The notes below the pieces were generated by a model. It was not told where the DNA came from, made no database searches, and was given only the letters and a program-made list of their open reading frames with translations. A program made the position numbers and the translations under genes. From Clostridium paraputrificum (GTDB taxonomy: Bacteria; Bacillota; Clostridia; Clostridiales; Clostridiaceae), in assembly GCF_900447045.1 (NCBI RefSeq), contig NZ_UAWH01000017.1, forward strand, positions 5,001-69,000: a stretch of DNA of 64,000 nucleotides. Reading direction: 5' to 3'. Positions 10,795-18,838 of this stretch are shown here, in pieces (position 1 is the first letter of the stretch; each line of letters begins with the position of its first letter).

Positions 10795-11334
10795 CTATCT
10801 TTCATATACCTCTGGTTTTAATATTCCTATAAAAGGTAGATTCCTATACTTTTCTGCATAATCTATTCCATATCCAACTATGAATTCATCAGGGACTTCA
10901 AACCCAACATATTTCACATCAATATCCACTTTTCTTCTTGCTTCTTTATTTAACAATGTAGTTATGTTTATACTATTTGCCTTTCTAGCTTTTAAATACT
11001 TTAACAAATAATCTAATGTTACCCCACTATCAACTATATCCTCTACTATTAAAATATCTTTTCCTTCTATACTGTGATCTAAATCCTTTAATATTCTAAC
11101 AACACCTGATGTCTCAGTAGAGTTCCCATAACTAGATACAGCCATAAAATCAATTTCACATGGAACTGTAATATTCTTTATTAATTCAGCTGCATATAAA
11201 ACTGATCCTTTTAACACACCAACTACTAACAAGTTCTTATCTTTATAATCGTAACTAATTCTATTTGCAAGTTCCTTTACCTTATCACTAATTTGTTCTT
11301 CACTAAATAGTATTTCTTTAACATCTTCCCTCAT
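10795..11334 (-). CDS. hpt: Hypoxanthine phosphoribosyltransferase
   Basis: Purine salvage enzyme that makes IMP or GMP from hypoxanthine or guanine and PRPP. The 179-aa protein has the PRPP motif ILIVEDIVDSGVT (94-106), the flexible-loop region SSYGNSTETSG (67-77) and the C-terminal purine contact VPDEFIVGYGIDY. It starts 4 bp after the tilS stop, so tilS-hpt are translationally close, as in Bacillus and most Firmicutes. It has been described as partner of TilS and FtsH in gene order across the phylum. Confidence 0.96.
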   Translation of the reverse strand: MREDVKEILFSEEQISDKVKELANRISYDYKDKNLLVVGVLKGSVLYAAELIKNITVPCEIDFMAVSSYGNSTETSGVVRILKDLDHSIEGKDILIVEDIVDSGVTLDYLLKYLKARKANSINITTLLNKEARRKVDIDVKYVGFEVPDEFIVGYGIDYAEKYRNLPFIGILKPEVYER

Positions 11335-11338
11335 CCTC

Positions 11339-12733
11339 TTAATTCCTTTCCATTACAGTTATTTTTAGTAACTTTTTAGTATCTTTTGTTACTTTATATT
11401 CATTAGACACCTTTAACCCTACTAACCAAGCAACCTCATCATCAAATTGAATAATAGGTACTATATCTCGTTGACTTACTGAAACCTTACTATCTATGAA
11501 TATATCTTTTATTTTCTTCCTACCATTCATTCCTAGAGGAATCATTTTGTCTCCATTTTTCCTGGTTCTAATGATAATATTACCATTAATTTTATCATAA
11601 TTAAAATACTTTATAAAACTATTATCAGCAAACTTTATATTTTTTACATTTTCTAAAACTTCAAACTTAATAGAATACGCCCCAAAGCTAAATTCACTTT
11701 CTATATCATCTTTATTAATCACTACCTCTTGGCAGTATTTATCTTCCTTACTTTCCATCTTTCTTAAATAAATGTCTCCATAAACATTCTCTGCATATAA
11801 ACCATTTGGTAAATCTACTCGTTTATTGGTACCTAGATTTAAAAGCTTTCTTATACTAGCAATATGCTTAGCTTCTATATTATATCCACTTCCACTTATA
11901 ATAGAAGTAGCCTTCCTAATAACTCTATTTATTATTACACTTTTACAAGCAATAATATCACTTCTTATAATAAGATAGTCTTTTTCAACCTTACAATACT
12001 TAAACAAATACTCATCTATAACACTCTCTATTAACTCATTATCTTCTTTCAGAGTATCTGCCATCCTATTTATAACTGTTACTAAATCAGAATTAAAATT
12101 TTCTTTCATATATGGAATTATATCTAACCTTATTTTATTTCTACTATAATTACGTTCCATATTGCTTTTATCAATTCTTGGATTTAAATTATTTTTTTCA
12201 CAATACCATTCTATTTCTTCTCTTTGTAAAAACAAAATCGGCCTTATATATATGCTGTCTCTTTTCACCGAAATTCCTGTTAATCCTTCTAATCCAGTTC
12301 CTCTCATAATTCTCATGAATATAGTTTCAACTTGATCATTTGCATTATGAGCAGTAGCAATTTTATTAGAATTAGTTTTTTTCATAACTTCTCTAAAAAA
12401 TTGATATCTAGCTTCTCTACCTGCAGTTTCAGTTGACATTCTTTGTTTTTTCGCAAATTCATTTATATTTATTCTCTTTGAGTAAACTTCTATACCTCTT
12501 TCCACACAAAAATCATTTACGTACTTTTCATCTTCATTAGCCTCTTCTCCTCTTAGCATATGATTAATATGAGCTACAACCAGTTCTATTTCTAGCTGAT
12601 TTTGTAACTTATATAATACCTCTAACAAACATATAGAATCAGGCCCTCCTGACACTCCAACAACAACTTTTTCTTTTTCTTGTAACAATTTATTTTCTAA
12701 TATATATTCTAATACTCGTTTCTCCACGCTCAT
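11339..12733 (-). CDS. tilS: tRNA(Ile)-lysidine synthase
   Basis: Converts C34 of tRNA-Ile2 (CAU) to lysidine so that it reads AUA. The N-type ATP pyrophosphatase loop SGGPDS lies near residue 28, followed by HINHMLRGEEANED and IATAHNANDQVETI, then the C-terminal substrate-binding domain, giving 464 aa. The ATG at 12733 is chosen, with AGAGGT upstream. An in-frame TTG directly before it is not needed. A terminator separates it from spoIIE, so tilS has its own promoter in the gap. Confidence 0.95.
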   Translation of the reverse strand: MSVEKRVLEYILENKLLQEKEKVVVGVSGGPDSICLLEVLYKLQNQLEIELVVAHINHMLRGEEANEDEKYVNDFCVERGIEVYSKRININEFAKKQRMSTETAGREARYQFFREVMKKTNSNKIATAHNANDQVETIFMRIMRGTGLEGLTGISVKRDSIYIRPILFLQREEIEWYCEKNNLNPRIDKSNMERNYSRNKIRLDIIPYMKENFNSDLVTVINRMADTLKEDNELIESVIDEYLFKYCKVEKDYLIIRSDIIACKSVIINRVIRKATSIISGSGYNIEAKHIASIRKLLNLGTNKRVDLPNGLYAENVYGDIYLRKMESKEDKYCQEVVINKDDIESEFSFGAYSIKFEVLENVKNIKFADNSFIKYFNYDKINGNIIIRTRKNGDKMIPLGMNGRKKIKDIFIDSKVSVSQRDIVPIIQFDDEVAWLVGLKVSNEYKVTKDTKKLLKITVMERN

Positions 12734-12784
12734 CAATTAATACCTCTTTTTAAAAAATACTATACCTACTATTTTACCTTTATA

Positions 12785-12826
12785 TTAAAAAAATTAAAAT
12801 AGCAGACCTTATCAGTCCGCTATTTA
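12785..12826 (-). terminator. Intrinsic terminator after spoIIE
   Basis: Minus strand stem AAATAGCGGAC/GTCTGCTATTT with a 7-nt loop, followed by TAATTTTTTT. Confidence 0.9.
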
Positions 12827-12837
12827 ACTCTTAAAAA

Positions 12838-15228
12838 TTAGTACATAGAATATACCTTAGACACAACCACAGTCATATCATCATTACATATATCACCACT
12901 TAATTCTTTAGACTTATTTATAATATCTTCAGCCAACTGTTTAGGGTCTTTTGATGCGCCTTCTAAAAACTCTTTCATCCAGCTATATACACCAACATTT
13001 TTCTTATCTATATCTAAAACACCATCACTTAATGTAATAATCAAATCTCCATTACTTACATTAGTTTTAACTTCATCTAAATCCATACTATCCAACAACC
13101 CAAAAGGCGGCATATTACTTTCTATAACCTCAACAGAATTACTCCTTTTTATAAAACTTGCCACTGCTCCAATCTTTATGAAGTCTACCTTCCCAGAATA
13201 TAAATCTACAACATTCAAATCTAGTGTAGAAAATTTTTCATCTTCATCAAACTTTAAAGCAACTATAGAATTAATCATATCAACTGCCGTTTCTTTAGAT
13301 AGTCCAGCTTCCAAAAACTGCTCTACCAAAGAAACAGTTGCATTACTTTCTCTTCCAGCATCAGGTCCTGACCCCATACCATCACTTAGTATAGTTACAT
13401 ATGAGCCACCTACACTTTTCCCAAAGCTGTAGGAATCTCCACTGTATTCTTCCCCATCTTTGGACTTTACAGCACCATATGACCTTACAAAAAACTTAGG
13501 CATTTCTTCAAATATTATATTACACTCATTGTCTTTAGGATTTATACAACACCCTTCCCCTGATATAGTCATAGGTTTTCTCATGACATTATTTATTATA
13601 GGCAAAATCTTTTTATAGCAATACTTACTGCCACAACAATTGTTCATTGTAATCTTAATTTTACTTCTTCCATCAACATCTCTATAACAATATACTTTTT
13701 TATATTCAATAGAAACTTTACTAAAGGCCTTCTTAATTAACTTTTTTATCTCATAATCAACTTCCACTTCTTTATTAAGATCTAACAAAACCTTATCAAC
13801 AGACTTAGACATATTATCAATATGAGAAGCTATCATCATTCTACCTTCTTCTAATTTTCCCTTTAGAGCCTCTTCGCCCTTAGAATTATCAATAATCTTT
13901 TCCGCTCCCTTTATTAACTCAAACTTCTTTTTACACTTTTTCTCCAACTCTAATGGAAAACTCATCTTTTTCCCTTCACAGTTTTCTAATAAGGTTTGAA
14001 AAGAGTTAAATGTAGAAGTAAATTCACGATTCCAACATATTTGTCTTCTTACACAGTCACCACAAACCCTACCTACCAAGTTTTCTGTTAATTCTGTTCC
14101 CTTCTTATTAAAAACAAGATTAGTATTTCCCCTAGGTACCTTAAGAGCATCGGATACGGAATTGAGTACTATTTTCACTTGCTTTACCTTATTAAACATT
14201 TCTTCTCTAATTTCGTCTAAGGATATATTATTTATACTATCAGTTTTTCTATCACAATTTAACTCTAACTCAATTTTATAATACACCTTTTTAGGAATAG
14301 CAATATAAATCATTCCTGAAATTATCACTTCAACTACTGATGCTATATATAAATTATCAGAGTATAGAGCTAGAGCTATATACATAATAAAATATGCTAA
14401 AAACGAAAACACTCTTCCAGTATCCTTAAACACTCCCGCTATTAATCCTATGGAGCTATACATTGCTACACCTAGCATCATGTCTCCGGAACTTAATCCA
14501 ACTATAATACCCATTGTTACACCAATAGCTGCACCATAAGTCCCTCCAGCAGCATAGGCTATAATCAAAATTAATAAATATGATATTATATTTCTTAATT
14601 CAATATTTAATATACTCAAATTTCCTATACCAGAAATTATCAAGCATATAAGTATTCCAGCACTAATCACTTCTTCTATCGTAAACAAGTAATTATCTTT
14701 AAACTCATCTAAACACTTAATCCCATATCTAAGAACAAATGATATAGGAACTACAACTATAGTATTTATCAACGCTAACGTTATGTTAACACCTAATGTA
14801 TACTTATTTATAAAGAGGCCACAAAAAACAAATCCTATAAATGCAGCTATAAAGAACTCAGTATCTTTTATTCTTTTCTCTAATATATAGCTTGTGATAT
14901 ATACAAATAAAACTACAGCTGATACTACTAAATTTATATATCTTTCACCAGCAATATTTAATATAGTCATATACCCAATGGCAACTCCAACGCTAGCTAT
15001 TAAATACTTCTTTATATCTTTTAAAGTTCCTATGGATATTAAAAATGCTATACCAAATGGAGCCATTCCATTTATATCTCCTCTATTCAAAAGCAACGTA
15101 ACTCTACTAATTAAAATTGATGCTAATAATATAGTCAGATAACTTAAAATGTTTTCTTTTTCATTTACTAGAACCCTTTTCTTATCATTTACTCTCTTAT
15201 AATTCTCCACCTTTAATCCATACTGCAT
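12838..15228 (-). CDS. spoIIE: Stage II sporulation protein E (PP2C phosphatase)
   Basis: Membrane serine phosphatase that dephosphorylates the anti-anti-sigma factor SpoIIAA and so activates sigma-F in the forespore; it also binds the polar division machinery. The 796 aa match the family. About the first 320 residues form roughly ten membrane segments. A central region carries a cysteine cluster (VCGDCVRRQICW, near 400). The C-terminal PP2C domain has ILSDGMGSGPDAGRES near 615 and GDLIITLSDGVLD near 735, with the metal-binding aspartates. The ATG follows GGAGAGGTGACTT. It is preceded by a promoter with an unusually long spacer. Confidence 0.97.
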   Translation of the reverse strand: MQYGLKVENYKRVNDKKRVLVNEKENILSYLTILLASILISRVTLLLNRGDINGMAPFGIAFLISIGTLKDIKKYLIASVGVAIGYMTILNIAGERYINLVVSAVVLFVYITSYILEKRIKDTEFFIAAFIGFVFCGLFINKYTLGVNITLALINTIVVVPISFVLRYGIKCLDEFKDNYLFTIEEVISAGILICLIISGIGNLSILNIELRNIISYLLILIIAYAAGGTYGAAIGVTMGIIVGLSSGDMMLGVAMYSSIGLIAGVFKDTGRVFSFLAYFIMYIALALYSDNLYIASVVEVIISGMIYIAIPKKVYYKIELELNCDRKTDSINNISLDEIREEMFNKVKQVKIVLNSVSDALKVPRGNTNLVFNKKGTELTENLVGRVCGDCVRRQICWNREFTSTFNSFQTLLENCEGKKMSFPLELEKKCKKKFELIKGAEKIIDNSKGEEALKGKLEEGRMMIASHIDNMSKSVDKVLLDLNKEVEVDYEIKKLIKKAFSKVSIEYKKVYCYRDVDGRSKIKITMNNCCGSKYCYKKILPIINNVMRKPMTISGEGCCINPKDNECNIIFEEMPKFFVRSYGAVKSKDGEEYSGDSYSFGKSVGGSYVTILSDGMGSGPDAGRESNATVSLVEQFLEAGLSKETAVDMINSIVALKFDEDEKFSTLDLNVVDLYSGKVDFIKIGAVASFIKRSNSVEVIESNMPPFGLLDSMDLDEVKTNVSNGDLIITLSDGVLDIDKKNVGVYSWMKEFLEGASKDPKQLAEDIINKSKELSGDICNDDMTVVVSKVYSMY

Positions 15229-15264
15229 AAGTCACCTCTCCTTATTTACATAAATTGTAAATAA

Positions 15265-15298
15265 ATTATATCACCACCCACTTTACGATATATGTCAC
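15265..15298 (-). promoter_or_regulatory. Wide-spaced promoter of spoIIE
   Basis: Minus strand GTGACA (15298-15293) and TATAAT (15270-15265) are both close to sigma-A consensus but 22 bp apart instead of 17. Spo0A-activated sigma-A promoters such as B. subtilis spoIIG and spoIIE have the same long spacing. I did not find a clear TGTCGAA Spo0A box beside it, so activation by Spo0A is inferred from spacing and gene identity. Confidence 0.55.
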
Positions 15299-15612
15299 TT
15301 ATTGGACCTTATTTTATTTTTTCGTAGGACATTTACTTTTATTATTCTTACTTTTCTTTTTTTTATCTCCAATTTACTCAACTTATTAATCTAGAATTAT
15401 TAATCAGTTTTTCTTATTAAACAAGCCTATATCTCATTTCTTAAAGAATTTTACTTTTTTTTAATTTTGTCATTAATGAAGCATCTTTGTATTTTATTGA
15501 TAGAAGTTGATATGAATATTTTTATTCCCAGTATCATAGAATTATTCTTTATATGATAAACCGCAATATAGTTTAACTATTATGGATTTAACCCTATCTA
15601 AAAATTTATAAT
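15299..15612. other. Gene-free spacer between spoIIE and the tRNA array
   Basis: Beyond the spoIIE promoter region this stretch is very AT-rich, with no open frame that has a ribosome binding site and no RNA gene I can recognise. It separates spoIIE from the terminator of the tRNA array. Confidence 0.6.
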
Positions 15613-15646
15613 AAAAAAAGACCTAAGAATATCTTAGATCTTTTTT
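15613..15646 (-). terminator. Terminator of the seven-tRNA array
   Basis: Minus strand stem AAGATCTAAGA/CTTAGGTCTT (near-perfect) followed by TTTTTTT. It directly follows the last tRNA-Leu. Confidence 0.88.
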
Positions 15647-15734
15647 GGTGCCGAAGACCGGAATCGAACCGGTACGGTGTTTAACCACCGCAGGATTTTA
15701 AGTCCTGTGCGTCTGCCAGTTCCGCCACTTCGGC
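15646..15734 (-). tRNA. tRNA-Leu (TAA), third copy
   Basis: 89 nt with encoded CCA and the long variable arm of class II tRNAs. The acceptor is GCCGAAG/CTTCGGC and the anticodon loop CTTAAAA gives TAA. Last gene of the array in transcription order. Confidence 0.97.
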
Positions 15735-15739
15735 ATACG

Positions 15740-15816
15740 TGGTAGCGGAAATAGGACTTGAACCTACGACCCTTCGGGTATGAACCGAATGCTCTAGCCA
15801 GCTGAGCTATTCCGCC
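15740..15816 (-). tRNA. tRNA-Met (CAT), elongator, second copy
   Basis: 77 nt with encoded CCA. Anticodon loop TTCATAC gives CAT, on the stem CGG/CCG typical of elongator Met. It lacks the three G-C pairs of the initiator and does not resemble tRNA-Ile2. Confidence 0.93.
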
Positions 15817-15822
15817 ACGTTA

Positions 15823-15898
<76 letters not shown>

Positions 15899-15917
15899 AT
15901 ATTATATTATAAAAATT

Positions 15918-16006
15918 TGGTGCCGAAGACCGGAATCGAACCGGTACGGTGTTTAACCACCGCAGGATTTTAAGTCCTGTGCGTCTGCCAGTTCCGCCAC
16001 TTCGGC
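15918..16006 (-). tRNA. tRNA-Leu (TAA), second copy
   Basis: 89 nt with encoded CCA, identical to the copies 272 bp to either side. Confidence 0.97.
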
Positions 16007-16011
16007 ACACG

Positions 16012-16088
16012 TGGTAGCGGAAATAGGACTTGAACCTACGACCCTTCGGGTATGAACCGAATGCTCTAGCCAGCTGAGCTATTCCGCC
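16012..16088 (-). tRNA. tRNA-Met (CAT), elongator, first copy
   Basis: 77 nt with encoded CCA, identical to the copy at 15740-15816. Confidence 0.93.
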
Positions 16089-16094
16089 ACGTTA

Positions 16095-16170
<76 letters not shown>

Positions 16171-16189
16171 ATATTATATTATGAAAGAT

Positions 16190-16278
16190 TGGTGCCGAAG
16201 ACCGGAATCGAACCGGTACGGTGTTTAACCACCGCAGGATTTTAAGTCCTGTGCGTCTGCCAGTTCCGCCACTTCGGC
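16190..16278 (-). tRNA. tRNA-Leu (TAA), first copy
   Basis: 89 nt with encoded CCA. First gene of the array, 35 bp downstream of a consensus promoter. Confidence 0.97.
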
Positions 16279-16313
16279 TTAGCTTTCATATGCCGTTCTC
16301 AACGACAAGACTT

Positions 16314-16342
16314 ATTATAAAGCATGATTAATATACTGTCAA
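16314..16342 (-). promoter_or_regulatory. Consensus promoter of the tRNA array
   Basis: Minus strand TTGACA (16342-16337), 17 bp, TATAAT (16319-16314): a perfect sigma-A promoter, as expected for stable RNA. Confidence 0.9.
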
Positions 16343-16381
16343 CATCTTTTTACATTCTTTTTTTTATTATTTAATCAAATA

Positions 16382-16424
16382 ATAAAAACAAGCACTCTAC
16401 CTAAATTAGAGAGCTTGCTTTATT
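16382..16424 (-). terminator. Intrinsic terminator after the S1-domain gene
   Basis: Minus strand stem CAAGCTCTCTA/TAGAGTGCTTG (one mismatch) with a 7-nt loop, followed by TTTTTATT. Confidence 0.85.
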
Positions 16425-16452
16425 AATTTATATTAATTATATAAACAATATC

Positions 16453-16860
16453 TTACGATCTATTCTTACTATTCTTACCTTTGAATTCTTGATGTTTTTT
16501 CACATCTTGCATTTTTTCTTCGCTATCTTTTAAAAACTTTGATATCTTATCTTCAAAATTTGCAGAATTAGGCTTACTTGATTTATCAGTTCCCCAATCG
16601 AATTCAGCAGGTCTAACTGACTTCTTTTGAACATTAGCTTGTTTTATCGATAAACTAATTTTTCCGTTATCATCAATGGAAATGACTTTAACTTTAACTT
16701 TATCTTGTTCATTTAAATGTTGTCTAATATCCTTTACAAATGAGTCTGCTACTTCAGATATATGAACTAATCCAGTTTTTCCTTCTACCTCCACAAAGGC
16801 TCCAAAATTTGTGATGTTTACCACTGTTCCTTCTAATATGTTTCCTGTCGCCAAGGTCAT
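16453..16860 (-). CDS. yabR: S1 RNA-binding domain protein, YabR-like
   Basis: A 135-aa protein with one S1/OB domain over residues 1-75 (GNILEGTVVNITNFGAFVEV, then GLVHISEV and KVKVKVISIDDNGKISLS). A charged low-complexity tail ends in KGKNSKNRS. The family (YabR, general stress protein 13-like) is thought to bind RNA or ribosomes, but its function is not settled. The ATG follows AAGGAGGAG. It occupies the same place as yabR in Bacillus, after divIC and before spoIIE. Confidence 0.88.
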   Translation of the reverse strand: MTLATGNILEGTVVNITNFGAFVEVEGKTGLVHISEVADSFVKDIRQHLNEQDKVKVKVISIDDNGKISLSIKQANVQKKSVRPAEFDWGTDKSSKPNSANFEDKISKFLKDSEEKMQDVKKHQEFKGKNSKNRS

Positions 16861-16924
16861 GTTTATAAGACTCCTCCTTAAATATAAATAAATAAATAAT
16901 AATATATGTTATTAATATAATAAC

Positions 16925-17218
16925 CTAATTTTGAGAATTTGAGTCAGCTTTCTTTTGTTGTTCTACAGAGGTTTCACCTTTCTTTATCATATTAAGTCTT
17001 TCCCTCGCCAACTGCTCTAGATACTCATTAGACTGTGCTTTATCATGCTCTTCTTGCAGCCTCTCTTGTTTATTCTTTAAAGACTCCAACTGAGCTTCTT
17101 TCGCAACTCTCTCCTTTTCAATTCTTCTCATAGCTTTTTCTTGCCTAACAAAACTAAAAATGAAAATTGCTACAAGCACTACTAATATTAAATTTTTTAT
17201 AGTTAACCTCCTTTTCAT
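16925..17218 (-). CDS. divIC: Septum formation initiator / cell division protein DivIC
   Basis: Small bitopic membrane protein of the divisome that pairs with FtsL and DivIB. The 97 aa show a short basic cytoplasmic N-terminus, one membrane segment (about residues 8-27, NLILVVLVAIFIFSFV), then an extracellular coiled coil (about 30-65) and a polar Q/S-rich tail. The ATG at 17218 is chosen because GAGGTG lies 6 nt before it. A TTG six codons earlier would place that site inside the gene. It stands between yabQ and yabR, the family's usual place. Confidence 0.88.
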   Translation of the reverse strand: MKRRLTIKNLILVVLVAIFIFSFVRQEKAMRRIEKERVAKEAQLESLKNKQERLQEEHDKAQSNEYLEQLARERLNMIKKGETSVEQQKKADSNSQN

Positions 17219-17293
17219 CCATAGCACCTCATTCAAATTCTATAAATATATTGTAATCACTATAGTTACTTTATTCAAGTAATTTTTCTATAG

Positions 17294-17686
17294 TTACTTA
17301 TTTTTATTTCCCATTTTTGACATAAATATCTTAAATGGATAAATAAAGTTCTTAGCACTCACTCTTAATGATTTTGAGATTTTTTTTCCTATGGTTCTCT
17401 CTGTTTTTAATATATGGGGACTTATAAATTTGATATAAACCGCAATTGCTATTCCAATAAAGATATATACATATGGACCTAGAAAAGCATAATTTGTATA
17501 TAATAAAAAAGTAAATACTACTAATGCACATAGTGCCCAAAATAATAAGTCTTCCACAACTACTATTACTTTTGGAATCTTATATCCTCTTATTAACCTA
17601 TATGCATCAAAAAGTATTCCAGTCAAAACACCGGCTAGCAAACTATATATTACTATATTAACTTGAATATTTAACTGTAACGGCAT
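17294..17686 (-). CDS. yabQ: Spore cortex biosynthesis protein YabQ
   Basis: A 130-aa membrane protein needed for spore cortex formation in Bacillus. Three or four membrane segments cover about residues 8-105, with the family phrase GILFDAYRLIRG after the first. The C-terminus is basic (KIFMSKMGNKNK). It begins 5 bp after the yabP stop with only a weak ribosome binding site, which suggests translational coupling to yabP. In Bacillus the pair is made in the mother cell under sigma-E. I did not find a clear sigma-E promoter here. Confidence 0.92.
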   Translation of the reverse strand: MPLQLNIQVNIVIYSLLAGVLTGILFDAYRLIRGYKIPKVIVVVEDLLFWALCALVVFTFLLYTNYAFLGPYVYIFIGIAIAVYIKFISPHILKTERTIGKKISKSLRVSAKNFIYPFKIFMSKMGNKNK

Positions 17687-17691
17687 ATTTT

Positions 17692-17964
17692 CTACTTAAA
17701 AATCTTTTTAATTATACTTTCTTTACTCTTCTTACCATCTTTACCGCTATAAATCATAGATGATATGTATCCCATAATAATCACATCTCCATTTTGAACA
17801 TCAAGCTTATTCATTTTTAACCCCTCACCTTTAATAGCAAGATTCCCCAATATAGTATTTAAAGATATTTTTTCATCATCAAAGTTAACTACTTCTAACA
17901 CTCCTGATAATGTAAGTTTTTTTCTATCCTCTAAAGATAAAGAACTTTTTCTTTCTTCTTCCAT
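17692..17964 (-). CDS. yabP: Sporulation protein YabP
   Basis: A 90-aa protein of the YabP/YqfC family, needed for spore cortex assembly. It shows the family beta-strand pattern: LSLEDRKKLTLSGVLEVVNF, then ISLNTILGNLAIKGEGLKM and IMGYISSMIYSG. The ATG follows AGGAGGAGAAGTGT. It is followed by yabQ after 5 bp and preceded by yabO, the order found in Bacillus. Confidence 0.93.
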   Translation of the reverse strand: MEEERKSSLSLEDRKKLTLSGVLEVVNFDDEKISLNTILGNLAIKGEGLKMNKLDVQNGDVIIMGYISSMIYSGKDGKKSKESIIKKIFK

Positions 17965-18028
17965 ACACTTCTCCTCCTAAACATTCTAATAAAATATATG
18001 AATAAGAAAAGTTCTTTATTCTAATTTA

Positions 18029-18289
18029 CTACTCTTTATCTTCTTCTCCTTCTATAATTATGTACATGTCTTTTGCTACTTCCTTCTTTACATGTTGGGC
18101 TATATTTATTATCTTTGCTTTTAATACTTTATTTGCAAAACTTATTTCTATTATGTCATCTTCTTTTACATCTGTAGATGGCTTAGCAACCTTGCCATTA
18201 ATAGTAACCCTTCCACTTTCACAAGCTTCTTTTGCAACTGTTCTTCTTTTTATTATTCTTGATACTTTAAGATATTTATCTAATCTCAC
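18029..18289 (-). CDS. yabO: S4-domain RNA-binding protein, YabO/Hsp15-like
   Basis: An 86-aa protein that is almost all S4 domain: MRLDKYLKVSRIIKRRTVA at the N-terminus with ACESGRVTINGKVAKPS following. Related Hsp15 and RqcP (YabO) proteins bind the ribosome; B. subtilis YabO/RqcP acts with RqcH to add alanine tails to stalled nascent chains. The place between mazG/hup and yabP supports the YabO assignment. The 3' end is acidic (EGEEDKE). Confidence 0.9.
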   Translation of the reverse strand: MRLDKYLKVSRIIKRRTVAKEACESGRVTINGKVAKPSTDVKEDDIIEISFANKVLKAKIINIAQHVKKEVAKDMYIIIEGEEDKE

Positions 18290-18311
18290 ATTAACTTCTC
18301 CTTTTTTATTC

Positions 18312-18341
18312 TAAAAGAACCCGAGAAATCTCGGGTTCTTA
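18312..18341 (-). terminator. Intrinsic terminator after hup
   Basis: An 11-bp stem AAGAACCCGAG/CTCGGGTTCTT with a 4-nt loop. The minus-strand side continues TTCTTTTAG. Confidence 0.82.
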
Positions 18342-18345
18342 TTAA

Positions 18346-18621
18346 TTACTTATTAACTTTTTCTTTGAATTCTTTACCAGCCTTAAATACAGGAACTGTT
18401 GATGCTGCTATTTTTATAACTTCTTTAGTTCTTGGGTTTCTTCCTTCTCTAGCTGCTCTTTCTCTAGTTTCGAAAGTACCAAATCCAACTAATTGAACCT
18501 TTTCTCCCTTTTCTAAAGCTTCTTCAACACTTTCTATGAAAGCCTTTAAAGCAACTTCAGCATCCTTCTTAGTTAATTTTGACTTTTCAGCCATGCTAGC
18601 GATTAATTCTGATTTATTCAC
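18346..18621 (-). CDS. hup: HU-type DNA-binding protein
   Basis: Histone-like nucleoid protein of 91 aa: MNKSELIASMAEKSKLTKKD, then FGTFETRERAAREGRNPRTK (the DNA-wrapping beta arm with its proline) and KEFKEKVNK at the end. The ATG follows AAGGAGGATGTAATCGTG. It has its own promoter and terminator and sits between mazG and yabO. B. subtilis has no hup gene at this point (its hbs lies elsewhere), but the arrangement is common in clostridia. Confidence 0.97.
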   Translation of the reverse strand: MNKSELIASMAEKSKLTKKDAEVALKAFIESVEEALEKGEKVQLVGFGTFETRERAAREGRNPRTKEVIKIAASTVPVFKAGKEFKEKVNK

Positions 18622-18689
18622 GATTACATCCTCCTTAAAATACAGTTATTATTTCTAACTGCTCTTATGTACTATACTTACATTACCTT

Positions 18690-18718
18690 ATTATATAACC
18701 TCTTTTTTAACTCGTCTA
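18690..18718 (-). promoter_or_regulatory. Probable promoter of hup
   Basis: Minus strand TAGACG (18718-18713), 17 bp, TATAAT (18695-18690). A CTATAC/GTATAG inverted pair with T-rich repeats between lies just upstream (about 18716-18743). Confidence 0.5.
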
Positions 18719-18838
18719 TACATTTTTTGTATTTTTTGTATAGTTAGTCAAATGATACATAATTATATGCTTATACGTGGTATAGCACTAATAAACTATA
18801 TTATTCTCCATAAATATATAAATTCCTTCTCCGATAGG

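Noticed and set aside
15740..15816. CAT-anticodon tRNA as tRNA-Ile2 (lysidine)
   Set aside because: The anticodon stem-loop CGGTTCATACCCG and acceptor match elongator tRNA-Met, not Ile2. No Ile2 gene was seen although tilS is present.
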